NCBI GenBank assembly: GCA_963792785.1 | Contig: CAWBXO010000002.1 | Location: forward strand, 434,001-498,000 | Source: CAWIMX01 sp963792785 | GTDB taxonomy: Bacteria; Acidobacteriota; Vicinamibacteria; Vicinamibacterales; CAVVIG01 | Direction: 5' to 3' | DNA length: 64,000 nt | Part shown: one piece after another, positions 44,740-53,003 of the stretch | Layout of the letters: each line of letters begins with the position of its first letter | How positions within the stretch are numbered: position 1 is the first letter of the stretch | The notes under the pieces: generated by a model | Seen by the model: the letters and a program-made list of their open reading frames with translations, nothing else | What the model was told of the DNA's origin: nothing | Databases searched by the model: none | Made by a program: the position numbers and the translations under genes

Positions 44740-45650
44740 ATGAAGAATCGCTCGCTCGGGCGGCGCGTCCTGGCCATCGCGGCCGTGCTCGGGGCCGTCT
44801 CCTGTGGCTCCGGCGCGGGGCGGGTGGCCGCCGTGAACGACCGGGCCGAGGTCGAAGCCTGGCGCGCGCAGCACGAGAAGGACTATCGCGAGGAGTACGT
44901 CGTCCTCGGCGGGCTGTTCTTCCTGAATCCTGGCGCCAACTCGGCCGGCAGCGGGCCGTCGAACGACGTGGTGCTGCCCGGCCGGGCGCCCGCGTCGATC
45001 GGACGCTTCGTCCTGAACGACGGCGCGGTCACGTTCGAGCCGGCGGAGGGAGCAGGCGCGACCGTCGCTGGGACAACCGGTCACGGCGCCGCGGCTCCTC
45101 GCCGACGATCTCGACCAGCCTGACGAGCTCTCGGTCGGCGACCTCACGATGTGGATTCATCGCAGCGGCGATCGCCGCGCGATTCGCCTGCGCGATCCCG
45201 AGAGCGACACCGCGAAGTCGTTCGCCGGTTTCACGTGGTTCCCGATCGATCCCTCGTATCGCGTCGTCGGGCATTTCATCAAGGACGACGAGCCGAAGAG
45301 CCTGCGCGTGCCGAACCTGAGCGGCGACTGGGACGACTACACGACCGAGGGCGTCGTGGAATTCACGCTGAACGGCGAAACGCGGCGCCTTCGTCCGATG
45401 ACGACCGAGCCGAACCGCTTCTTCTTCGTCTTCCGGGACGGCACCAGCGGCCACGAGACCTACGAGGCCGCGCGCTTCCTCTACTCGGACCTTGCGCCAG
45501 ATGGCACGACGGTGCTCGACTTCAACGAGGCCTACAACCCGCCGTGCTCGTTCAATCAGTACACGACGTGCCCGATCCCGCCGCCGGAGAACCGGCTGGA
45601 TATTACGGATCCCGGCGGGGGAAGAGAAATACGTGGGAGAACATCCGTAG
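44740..45650 (+). pseudogene. DUF1684-family lipoprotein with two single-base insertions
   Basis: The protein begins at ATG 44740 with a lipobox (LGAVSCGSG), followed by EVEAWRAQHEKDYREEYV and GLFFLNPG. After an extra A at about 45073 the frame shifts. The continuing frame has DDLTMWIHRSG-like text (LTMWIHRSGDRRAI), FTWFPIDPSYRVV, and the family ending DFNEAYNPPC and CPIPPPENRLD. A second extra base (A at about 45605) precedes the expected C-terminus EEKYVGEHP and stop at 45648-45650. DUF1684 proteins are exported and of unknown function. Both breaks are single added bases, so consensus error is likely and the real gene may be intact (about 300 residues). Confidence 0.8.
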
Positions 45651-45727
45651 CCATTAGCCATTAGCCACTAGCCATTAGCTGTTAGCCAGCGCGCTAACGG
45701 CTAGCGGCTAGCAGCTAACGGCTACAG
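45648..45727. repeat. TAGCCATTAGCC array with inverted second half
   Basis: The left half is TAGCCATTAGCCATTAGCC and variants. The right half is CTAACGGCTAGCGGCTAGC and AGCTAACGGCTA, roughly its inverted form. The first TAG is the DUF1684 stop codon and the array ends about 8 nt before the TTG start of sixA. Confidence 0.85.
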
Positions 45728-45734
45728 TGACCCC

Positions 45735-46184
45735 TTGCGACTCTACTTGGTTCATCACGGCGACGCGGTCGGGCCGGACGTCGACCTGCGGCGGCCGCTG
45801 TCGGAGCGCGGGCGCGCGCACGTGGCGGCGCTGGCGGCGGATGCCGCGGCGCGGGGCGTGAGGCCCGCCGTCATCTGGCACAGCGGGAAGCTGCGCGCGA
45901 AGCAGACGGCGGAAGCGTTCTATCGCGCCTGCAATCCGTTCGCGGAGTTCTCGGCGACGCGCGACGTCCAGCCGGGCGATCCGCCGCAGTGGCTCGCCGA
46001 TCGCCTGCAGGGAGAGACGCGCGACATCCTGCTCGCCGGACACTTCCCGTACATGCCGAGCCTGCTCGCGCTGCTCGTCGGCGGCGACGATGTGGCGGCG
46101 GCGTTTCCGCCGCACGGCATGGTCGCGCTCTCGACGGACGACAGCGGCGAGACGTGGGAAGAACTCTGGCGGTCCGGACCCTAG
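45735..46184 (+). CDS. sixA: Phosphohistidine-phosphatase-like protein (SixA family)
   Basis: The TTG start gives 149 residues. The histidine-phosphatase fold is recognised by LYLVHHGDAV at the N-terminus, HSGKLRAKQTAEAF, and GHFPYMPSL near the C-terminus. The catalytic RHG triplet reads HHG here: the phosphate-binding Arg is replaced by His while the nucleophile His is kept. SixA removes phosphate from His-containing phosphotransfer domains. Whether the His variant is active cannot be told. Its stop shares CTAG with the convergent decarboxylase stop. Confidence 0.8.
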   Translation: MRLYLVHHGDAVGPDVDLRRPLSERGRAHVAALAADAAARGVRPAVIWHSGKLRAKQTAEAFYRACNPFAEFSATRDVQPGDPPQWLADRLQGETRDILLAGHFPYMPSLLALLVGGDDVAAAFPPHGMVALSTDDSGETWEELWRSGP

Positions 46185-47599
46185 ATCGTTCCGGCTGATG
46201 CCTTCAGCAGCGCCCACGCGCGGGCGACGTGCGCGTCCGTCGTTGCGTAGTGCCCGATCGCGATCCGCAGCGCGATGCGGCCGTTCACGCGCGTGTGAGA
46301 GAGGAACACGTCGCCGACCGCGTTCACGGCGTCGAGCAGCCGCAGGTTCGCTTCGTCCAGCGCGTCGTCGCTCATCGGCCGATCCGCCGGCTTCCATCTG
46401 AAACACACGACGCTCAACGGCACCGGCGCGAGCCGCTCGAAATCGCCGTCCGCGTCCACCCAGCCGGCCACGAGCTGCGCCAAGCGGATGTGAGCGGCCA
46501 GCAGTGCCCGCAGGCCCTCGGTGCCGTACGACCGCATCACCATCCACAGCTTCAGCGCGCGGAACCGGCGGCCGAGCGGCAGGCCGGTGTCCATCAGGTT
46601 TTCCGCGGCGTCGGCGGTCTTCAGGTACTCGGGCGCGATCGACAGCGCCTCGCGCAGCACCTCGGGCCGGCGGCAGTAAAACGCGCTCAGGTCGAACGGC
46701 GTGAAGAGCCACTTGTGCGGGTTCATCACGAGCGAGTCCGCCCGGTCGGCGCCGTCGAGGATCCACGCATGCGACGGCAGGATCGCCGCCGCGCCGCCGT
46801 AGGCCGCGTCGACATGCAGCCAGATGCCTTCGCGCGCGGCGATCTCGGCGATTGGCGCCACCGGATCGATGCTGGTCGTCGACGTGGTGCCCACCGTGGC
46901 GACAATGGCGAGGGGGAGGCGGCCAGCGGCGCGATCCTCGGTGATCGCCCGCGCGAGCGCGTCCGGGCGCATCCGGAGTTCTTCATCCACCTCAATATGG
47001 CGAAGCGCGGACGTGCCCAGGCCGATCGCGATTGCGGCCTTGTCGACGGACATGTGCGACTCGGCGGACGTGTAGACCCGCATGGCAGGCAGATCGGGAC
47101 GGCCCGCGAGGCCGGCGACGCGCACGTCGGGTCGCGCGGCATGGCGCGCGGCGATGAGCGCGTGCAGCGTCGCGATCGAGGCCGTGTCGAAGATCACGCC
47201 GGAGAACGTGTCGGGCAGGCCGAGAAGCTGGCGCAGCCAGCCGAGCGCGACGCGTTCGAGCTCGGTCGCCGCCGGCGACGTGCGCCAGAGCATCGCCTGC
47301 TGGTTGAGTGCCGCGGCGAGGAGCTCGGCGAGAATCGCCGGCGGGGGTGCGCTGCTCGAGAAGTACGCGAGGAAGCCGGGATGGTTCCAGTGGGTCAGGC
47401 CGGGCACGAGCACGCGCTCGACGTCGGCGAGGATGGCCTCGAACGGCTCGCCGCGCGCGGGCGCCTCGGCCGGAAGCGCGCGCGCGATCGCGCCCGGCTC
47501 GACGCTCGACAGCACGGCGTGGCGCTCCGGGTGCGCCAGGTAGTCGGCGATCCAGTCGATGATCGCGTGGCCGTGGCGCCGGAATGCTTCCGGATCCAT
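46181..47599 (-). CDS. PLP-dependent decarboxylase, aromatic-amino-acid-decarboxylase group
   Basis: This 472-residue group II decarboxylase has HWNHPGFLAYF, AATELERVALGWL, HVDAAYGGAA and the PLP lysine in NPHKWLFTPFD. The NPHKW and HWNHPGF forms fit the aromatic-L-amino-acid/tryptophan decarboxylase branch rather than glutamate decarboxylase. Products would be amines such as tryptamine or phenethylamine. The substrate is inferred only from branch membership. It is a single gene with no amine-using neighbour. Confidence 0.8.
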   Translation of the reverse strand: MDPEAFRRHGHAIIDWIADYLAHPERHAVLSSVEPGAIARALPAEAPARGEPFEAILADVERVLVPGLTHWNHPGFLAYFSSSAPPPAILAELLAAALNQQAMLWRTSPAATELERVALGWLRQLLGLPDTFSGVIFDTASIATLHALIAARHAARPDVRVAGLAGRPDLPAMRVYTSAESHMSVDKAAIAIGLGTSALRHIEVDEELRMRPDALARAITEDRAAGRLPLAIVATVGTTSTTSIDPVAPIAEIAAREGIWLHVDAAYGGAAAILPSHAWILDGADRADSLVMNPHKWLFTPFDLSAFYCRRPEVLREALSIAPEYLKTADAAENLMDTGLPLGRRFRALKLWMVMRSYGTEGLRALLAAHIRLAQLVAGWVDADGDFERLAPVPLSVVCFRWKPADRPMSDDALDEANLRLLDAVNAVGDVFLSHTRVNGRIALRIAIGHYATTDAHVARAWALLKASAGTI

Positions 47600-47620
47600 T
47601 CGGCCATCATACGCGTGGTT

Positions 47621-47643
47621 GGCGGGGCCGAGGCCCCGCCCTA
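47621..47643. terminator. Hairpin touching a stop codon: GGCGGGGCC/GGCCCCGCC
   Basis: A 9-bp perfect stem with a 2-nt loop, immediately followed by CTA, the TAG stop of the minus-strand gene at 47641. It is of the TAGGGCGGGG...CCCCGCC repeat type also seen at 58415. A terminator role is likely from position, although there is no U-run. Confidence 0.65.
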
Positions 47644-48564
47644 CGGCTCGATCGTGACGGTGATGGGCGCGAGGATGCGCACGGTCACCGGCGTGCCGGC
47701 GGGGATCTCGACCGTGCTGCCGCCCCCGGCGACCGCGGCCGCCGTGCCCGCGCCGGCGCCCGCCGTCGCGCCGACCGCCGCGCCCTTCGCGCCGCCGATG
47801 ATGGCGCCCAGGATCGCGCCGGCCACCGCGCCGCCGCCGATCTTCGCGCTGGCGTTCGGCGCGTCGCCCTGGCGGGAAATCGTCTCGGTGTCGATCGCGA
47901 GCCGCGTGCCGTCGGCCAGTACGAGCGTGTCGAATCGGACCGCGATCTGGGCGCGCTCACGGAACTTGCCGCCCTGCTCGACGAACGTGACCGAGCCGAG
48001 GGCCCGCGATCCCGCGGGAATCGCCACCTGGCCGCCGACGCGGACGTCACGCGTGACCCGCGCTTCCACGCGATCCTCGACGCGCGCGACCGCGCTCGAG
48101 AGCGGCGTTTCGTTCTGCAGGCCGATGACCGAGTCGCGCGGCACGACGAGCTCCTCGAATTCGAGAGGCGGCGGTGTGAACGGCACGGGCAATTCCGGCA
48201 GCGGCAGTGTCGCGAGCTCCGGGACGATCGGTGGATCCGTCAGCGCAGGCGCGGGCTCGGGCGCGGGTTCCGGAACGCTCGCCTGGACGGGGGCGCTCGG
48301 ATGACTTGCGGGCCTCGACGCGGGCGCGGCGGCGGCCGGCGCGGGCTTCGCGGCCACCGGCCTGGACGCCGGTGCGGGCGCTGGAGCGGGCGCCACCGCG
48401 GCGGGCCGCGCGGGCGCGGGCGCCTCGATCGCGGGGGCGGCCTGCACGGCCTTGCTCACGGCTTCCACCGGACGGCTTTGCCGCGTCGCGACATAGCCGC
48501 CGATTCCGGCCGCAGCCAGGCACGCCACCGAGACAGCGCCGAAAGCCAGTCGATTCGACATCAT
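47641..48564 (-). CDS. Secreted Pro/Ala-rich protein with C-terminal glycine zipper
   Basis: I take the start at 48564 (MMSNRLAFG), giving 307 residues. A membrane-anchor or signal helix is followed by about 110 residues rich in Pro and Ala, then a folded region (ETPLSSAVARVEDRVEARVTRD, about 165-245) and a Gly/Ala glycine-zipper run (KIGGGAVAGAILGAIIGG). The folded part, with an RALGSV-like strand, resembles surface-layer or TrbI/conjugation-type beta domains, but I would not name a family. It is probably cell-envelope located. No operon partner is evident. Confidence 0.5.
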   Translation of the reverse strand: MMSNRLAFGAVSVACLAAAGIGGYVATRQSRPVEAVSKAVQAAPAIEAPAPARPAAVAPAPAPAPASRPVAAKPAPAAAAPASRPASHPSAPVQASVPEPAPEPAPALTDPPIVPELATLPLPELPVPFTPPPLEFEELVVPRDSVIGLQNETPLSSAVARVEDRVEARVTRDVRVGGQVAIPAGSRALGSVTFVEQGGKFRERAQIAVRFDTLVLADGTRLAIDTETISRQGDAPNASAKIGGGAVAGAILGAIIGGAKGAAVGATAGAGAGTAAAVAGGGSTVEIPAGTPVTVRILAPITVTIEP

Positions 48565-48743
48565 GGCCAGGTCTCCCCTTCGAACTCGATGGGCTGGATC
48601 GCAAGCCGCGTACCCGGCGGCCATTGGCCGGGAGCGCGCTAAACGCCCGCAAACCAGCAGTTTATCAAAGGTGACACGGCCGTCGAGGTGTCCTGAACCC
48701 AGGAACGTCTGTCCTCTAATGGGACTCCGATAAGATTGCCCAA

Positions 48744-49856
48744 ATGGCTCGGGACGTCGTCGTGGTGGGGGCCGGCGTGATCGGGTGCGCCGTGGCCTTC
48801 GAGCTGGCGCGCCGCGGCGCGTCGGTCGAGGTGGTCGACGCGCGCCCGACAGGCATGGGCGCCACGCAGGCGTCGGCCGGTGTGCTGGCGCCGTATCTCG
48901 AGGCGCAGCCCGACACGCCGCTGTTCGAGCTCACGGCGCGCAGCCTCGATCTCTATGACGACTTCATCGCGCACGTCTCGTCGGCGAGCGGCCTGACGAT
49001 TTCGTATCGCCGCACCGGGACGATCGAGATCGCGTCGACGCCGACCGGCATGAGCCGCCTGCGGCATCTCGCGCAGGCGCTCGATCGCCTGGGTGTCACC
49101 CACCAGCTGATGACGGCTCCCGAGGCGCACGCGGAGGAGCCGCTCCTGGCGCCGGGCATCGCCGGCGGGCTGTTCATCCCGGCGCACGGCAGCGTGGTCG
49201 CGTCCGAGCTGACGCGCGCGCTGGCGGCGGCGGCACGCCGCCACGGCGCGCAGATCGTCGAGGGCGGCTCGGTGAAGCGGATTGCGGCGAACGGCGGCGG
49301 GCTCGTCGTCGAGACCGACCGCGGGCCGCTCGAGGGCGACGCGGTCGTCCTCGCGGCCGGCAGCTGGTCGGGCCAGATCGAGGTGGAAGGCGCGCGGCCG
49401 CGCGTGCCGGTGCGGCCCGTCCGGGGGCAGCTCCTGCAGCTGGCCTGGAACGGGCCGTCGCTGCGGCGGGTCACGTGGGGCGAGTCGTGCTACCTGGTGC
49501 CGTGGTCCGACGGCACGCTGCTCGTCGGCGCGACGGTCGAGGAGGCGGGCTTCGACGAGCGCACGACCGTCGCGGGCATCCGCGGCCTGCTCGAGGCCGC
49601 GGGCGATCTGGTGCCCGCCGTCGAGGCGGCGGGGTTCGTCGCCGCCCGCGCCGGCCTGCGCCCGGGCACGCCGGACGAGCTGCCGGTCATCGGCCCGTCG
49701 GCCGTGCTGCCCAATCTCGTCTACGCGACAGGACACTACCGCAACGGCGTGCTGCTCGCGCCCCTGACGGCGCAGATCGTCGCCGACACGCTTCTGGCGA
49801 ACCGGCGCGACGCAGCGATCGACGCGGTCGGACCGCAGCGGTTCGGGGATCTATGA
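48744..49856 (+). CDS. thiO: Glycine oxidase-like FAD enzyme
   Basis: This 370-residue D-amino-acid-oxidase-family protein has the FAD motif VVVVGAGVIGCAVAFELARRG, GMGATQASAGVLAPY, HGSVVASELTRAL and, near the end, GLRPGTPDELPVIG and ATGHYRNGVLLAP. These fit ThiO, which oxidises glycine to the imine needed for the thiazole ring of thiamine. No thiamine genes are nearby, so a related amine oxidase role remains possible. The stop overlaps the next start (ATGA). Confidence 0.8.
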   Translation: MARDVVVVGAGVIGCAVAFELARRGASVEVVDARPTGMGATQASAGVLAPYLEAQPDTPLFELTARSLDLYDDFIAHVSSASGLTISYRRTGTIEIASTPTGMSRLRHLAQALDRLGVTHQLMTAPEAHAEEPLLAPGIAGGLFIPAHGSVVASELTRALAAAARRHGAQIVEGGSVKRIAANGGGLVVETDRGPLEGDAVVLAAGSWSGQIEVEGARPRVPVRPVRGQLLQLAWNGPSLRRVTWGESCYLVPWSDGTLLVGATVEEAGFDERTTVAGIRGLLEAAGDLVPAVEAAGFVAARAGLRPGTPDELPVIGPSAVLPNLVYATGHYRNGVLLAPLTAQIVADTLLANRRDAAIDAVGPQRFGDL

Positions 49857-50218
49857 GCGACCTGGTCGCCGGCGGCGTGGCGTACCGGATCGTCGCCGCC
49901 GCGCGCGACGGGCAGTGGATCGCGCGCGCCGAGCGCGTGGACACGGGCGATCGCTTCGGCATCGAGTGCGCCGGCGCCGAGGAGGGCGAGGCCCGCGCGC
50001 GCCTGTCGGCGTGGCTCGAGTGGCAGGCCGAGCACGCCGCCGCACTCACCGCGCTGCAGGACGCCGAGCACGACTTCCATCGCACCGTCGCCGGCAGCGC
50101 GTTCGCGAACCCGACGGAAGGACCGACACCGGTGGAGCTGCAGAAAGCGGCGCTGGACCGCGTCGAAGAGGCCCGCGTGCGCCTCGACGAGGCGCGCGCG
50201 CGCCGCCCGCTGCCGTAG
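49853..50218 (+). CDS. Small hypothetical protein coupled to thiO
   Basis: This is 121 residues starting in the ATGA overlap with thiO. It looks cytoplasmic, with an N-terminal beta-rich half (GGVAYRIVAAARDGQW) and a helical, charged C-terminal half rich in Arg and Glu (EEARVRLDEARARR). I recognise no family. Its translational coupling to thiO and the next gene (phhB) suggests a small metabolic operon. Confidence 0.6.
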   Translation: MSDLVAGGVAYRIVAAARDGQWIARAERVDTGDRFGIECAGAEEGEARARLSAWLEWQAEHAAALTALQDAEHDFHRTVAGSAFANPTEGPTPVELQKAALDRVEEARVRLDEARARRPLP

Positions 50219-50238
50219 CGTCCGGCTTCAGCCGGACT
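50216..50238. terminator. Stop-codon hairpin GTCCGGC-TTCA-GCCGGAC
   Basis: A 7-bp perfect stem with loop TTCA directly follows the TAG stop of the thiO-linked gene (TAGCGTCCGGC...). It has the same stop-plus-palindrome layout as at 47621 and 58415. Confidence 0.6.
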
Positions 50239-50249
50239 GGAAGGATCAA

Positions 50250-50528
50250 ATGTCCAAGCTCACACGACCCGACGCCGAACGACGCCTGCAGGATCTCCAG
50301 GGATGGACGCTCGACGGCGACGCCATCCACAAGCGCTACGAGTTCCCGACCTTTCCGGACGCCGTGGCGTTCGTGAACCGGCTCGTGCCCGGCGCCGAAG
50401 CCGCCGATCACCACCCGGACATTCTGATCAACTATCGCCGCGTGACCCTCACGTATGCGACGCACAGCGAGGGCGGCCTCACCGAGAAGGATTTCACCGG
50501 CGCGGCCATGGCCGACCAGGTCGCCTGA
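50250..50528 (+). CDS. phhB: Pterin-4a-carbinolamine dehydratase
   Basis: This 92-residue protein has the conserved core WTLDGDAIHKRYEFPTF and HHPDILINYRRVTLTY. The His-His-Pro motif is the catalytic site of this family. It recycles the pterin cofactor of aromatic-amino-acid hydroxylases and can also act as a transcription cofactor (DCoH). No hydroxylase gene is in the window. Confidence 0.9.
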   Translation: MSKLTRPDAERRLQDLQGWTLDGDAIHKRYEFPTFPDAVAFVNRLVPGAEAADHHPDILINYRRVTLTYATHSEGGLTEKDFTGAAMADQVA

Positions 50529-50535
50529 TCCCGAC

Positions 50536-51279
50536 GTGCGCCTCAAGAAGACGTACGGCTCGCGCGAAGTCGCCTCGCTCACCGGCCTGAGCGCGAGGCA
50601 GCTCCAGTTGTGGGACGCGAGCGGACTCGTGCCGGCCGCGGTGCACTCGCACCGCACGACGGCGGGGGGGTACACCGAGCGCCGCTACACCGCGATCGAT
50701 CTCTTCGAGCTGCTCGTCCTGGCCGACCTGCGGCGCCGCGGCTTCACCGTGCAGCAGCTCCACGAGATCGTCCGCGCGGTGAAGGAGCAGTTCGGGCTGC
50801 GGCTCTTCGACGCCACCGGCGGCGGGGGCGGCGTCCAGCTCCTCACGGACGGCCGCGAGATCTACGCGCGCACGACGAGGGGCGAGATCTTCAACCTGCT
50901 CGAGGCGCCGGATCAGCCGCTGCTCGTGCTGGGCGGCGAGGGGTTGTTGAAGGAATTGAGCGGGAAGGTGCGATCTGAGGAAATCGGGAAGATCTTCTCG
51001 AGGTCGTCGGCCGGCCGGGGAATGACGTGCACGCCGACGAGCTCGCCGACGCGCCGCGCGGCGGCCGCGCCGGCGTCAGTGGCCGCCTTCACCGAGCCCA
51101 CGTCGCCGCGGACGATCGCGGTGACGAGGCCGGCGTCGACTTTCTGCCATCCCACGAACACGACGTTCGCCGCCTTGCACATGGCATCCGCCGCTTCGAT
51201 CATCCCGACGAGGCCGCGCGTCTCGACCATGCCAAGCGCGTCGCCGATTTCCTCGCCTTTACGCCGGTCTGCCATGTGA
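50536..51279 (+). CDS. MerR-family transcriptional regulator (C-terminal extent uncertain)
   Basis: The GTG at 50536 begins RLKKTYGSREVASLTGLSARQLQLWDASG, a MerR winged-helix domain with the wing (RTTAGGYTERRYTAID) and a helical dimerisation region (LHEIVRAVKEQFG). The frame stays open to 51279, but after about residue 140 (SGKVRSEEIGKIF) the text is the antisense of the microcompartment shell gene on the other strand. The true protein probably ends near there. No stop codon exists in frame, so either the extension is translated or a stop has been lost. MerR proteins activate promoters with long spacers. The shell gene is the obvious candidate target by position only. Confidence 0.7.
   Translation: MRLKKTYGSREVASLTGLSARQLQLWDASGLVPAAVHSHRTTAGGYTERRYTAIDLFELLVLADLRRRGFTVQQLHEIVRAVKEQFGLRLFDATGGGGGVQLLTDGREIYARTTRGEIFNLLEAPDQPLLVLGGEGLLKELSGKVRSEEIGKIFSRSSAGRGMTCTPTSSPTRRAAAAPASVAAFTEPTSPRTIAVTRPASTFCHPTNTTFAALHMASAASIIPTRPRVSTMPSASPISSPLRRSAM
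50913..51275 (-). CDS. Bacterial microcompartment shell protein (BMC-H), orphan
   Basis: This 120-residue protein has the complete hexameric BMC domain: DALGMVETRGLVGMIEAAD, ANVVFVGWQKVDAGLVTAI, VRGDVGSVKAATDAGAAAA and VHVIPRPADDLEKIFP. The pore-loop position reads KVDAG (PduA-type shells have KIGSG). Shell hexamers tile the wall of protein organelles that enclose metabolic enzymes. No encapsulated enzyme, BMC-P or BMC-T gene is in the window. A C-terminal extension of about 23 residues (FPLNSFNNPSPPSTSSG) beyond the usual end overlaps the convergent MerR gene. There is no Shine-Dalgarno in front of the ATG, which has the GATCTGGT array behind it. Confidence 0.9.
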   Translation of the reverse strand: MADRRKGEEIGDALGMVETRGLVGMIEAADAMCKAANVVFVGWQKVDAGLVTAIVRGDVGSVKAATDAGAAAARRVGELVGVHVIPRPADDLEKIFPISSDRTFPLNSFNNPSPPSTSSG

Positions 51280-51291
51280 GAGGCGAGTGTA

Positions 51292-51352
51292 GCAGATCTG
51301 GTGATCTGGTGATCTGGTGATTGGGTGATTTGGTGATGGGTGATGGGCTAGA
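51292..51352. repeat. GATCTGGTGATCTGGTGATT tandem array
   Basis: About seven copies of an 8-nt unit (GGTGATCT/GGTGATTG) fill the space between the shell-gene start and the 3' end of the next gene. A TAG (read on the minus strand from 51349) sits at its right edge. Confidence 0.8.
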
Positions 51353-53003
51353 CGTGTGACGAGCGTGAGGTCGAGCGTGCGCGTGTCGCCTTCGGGGATG
51401 GTGAACGGCGTCGCCAAGGGCTCCCAGCGGTCGAACGCTCCGGCGGTCGTCGCGCCGAGACTGTCCGGTCTGCTCGATCGCGATGGCGTAGTAGTCGCCG
51501 GGCGGGAGCGCCTGGGTGGTGAAGTTACCCGTCGAATCGACCGGGACCGTCGCTGAGTGGCGGGACAGCGGCCAGAGGCGCGCGATCGCGGGAAAAGATC
51601 AGGACAGTCCCGCCCGCGGCCGCGCCGCCCTGCAAGTCGGCGACGTGCCCGGTGACGCGCGCGAGCGCGGTCCGTCAGCTCGACCTCGATGCCCTCGACG
51701 TTCTGCCCGGGCTTCAGGTCGAGGCCCTCGTCTGCTATGTCGGCGCCGCCGCGGCGAACGGCGGTTCACGAACCAGCCCGGCGGAACCGGCATGAGCGCG
51801 AGGTGGACGCACCGGCCAGCCCTGTGCGTCGAACGTGAGGTCGGCGCAACCGCGCGGCGATCCGGCTGGCGCCCCTGCGACCGCCATCGGCGATCTGGAT
51901 GGACCGTGGCTGCCACCGCCACCGAGACTCGGCTGGCCGGAAGGGCCGCGCCGGAGGACTGCATCGACCACGATCGCGGCCGCAGACGTGAACCGCCCGC
52001 TGGCCCCCCAGCGACGACGCCGTCATGTCCTCGCCGTTCGAGACGAGGCTCGTCGCGAACAACTGGTCGTCGGGGCGACGCATACAGCGTCAGGAGGTAG
52101 TTTCCCGGGAGCACGGCTCCAGCGTGAACGTGCCGTCGGGCCGCAACTGGGCCATCGTCATCGACGACATGCCGGAGTTCAGATCGGACGGGAACGCGAA
52201 CACGTTGCCCTGTGTCACGGGCGCGCCCGCCACGTCGATCGCGGTGCCGGACACGCGCGACGTGCGCGCCGGAATCATCGCCAGGACAAGGCCGTCCACG
52301 CGCTGCGACGCCGCGAGCGCGACGGACGTGGCGCCGTCCAGGTCCGCCGTGCCGGGAAAGTACGTGAGCGCATATCCCGGAGGATCGTCGAGCCCCGGAA
52401 TGGGCAGGCCGCGCCACGAAGCGCTCACGATGTAAGAGCCCGCGTCGAGTCCGAAAATACGAAACTCCCCGAGGTCATTCGTTTCGGCCGTGCCCACCGC
52501 CATGACGCCGAATGGGGCCGGTGCGGCTTCCTTCCGCAGCGCGGAAACGGTGACGCCTTCCATCGGTTCGCCGGCCTCGTCGACGACGCGTCCAGCGGCA
52601 ACCGCGCCACGGCGCAGCGCGATATCGACGTGCTCCACCAGGGCCCCGTCCTTCACTTCGAGCGGCGGTCTCGGTGCGACGCCGCGCGACTGGGGGGCGA
52701 AGTCGCCCATCACGAAGCCGTCCTGCCGCGCGGACACCGAGTAGCGGCCGGCGGGCAGACCCTGAACCTCGAAGCGGCCGTCCGCGTCCGTGCTCGCGAC
52801 CCTCATCGAGCGGAGATCGCCGCCGCTCACGCGCACTTCCGCGCGGCGAAGCGGCAGCCCGGTGTCGGCCGCCGTCACTCGCCCTCGCACGATTGCCGTC
52901 CCGGACGGCGCTTCGGCAGGCGCGCGCGGCTGTTGCGGCGGCTGTCCCTGCGCCGCCGCCGCGAGCGCGAGCGTCGCCACCAGCGCCAGCGCCGGCGGTT
53001 CAC
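51350..53003 (-). pseudogene. Secreted carboxypeptidase-regulatory-like protein 2, frameshifted
   Basis: A GTG at 53003 overlaps the stop of the upstream copy by 4 nt. The following text (LALAAAAQGQPPQQPRAP) is an export signal in a slightly different frame. A well-preserved stretch of about 280 codons shows tandem carboxypeptidase-regulatory-like beta-sandwich repeats, recognised by GRVTAADTGLPLRRAEVRV, DADGRFEVQGLPAGRYSV, and VDEAGEPMEGVTVSAL. After about 52090 the frame breaks several times, with pieces such as ATSLVSNGED, ADLTFDAQGWP and a family-type end (TPFTIPEGDTRTLDLTL). These domains build surface or outer-membrane proteins in this phylum. As written it is broken. Confidence 0.75.

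Noticed and set aside
51599..52417. Alternative minus-strand protein of 272 residues
   Set aside because: An off-frame reading of the frameshifted carboxypeptidase-regulatory gene; the Arg-rich text does not match any family.
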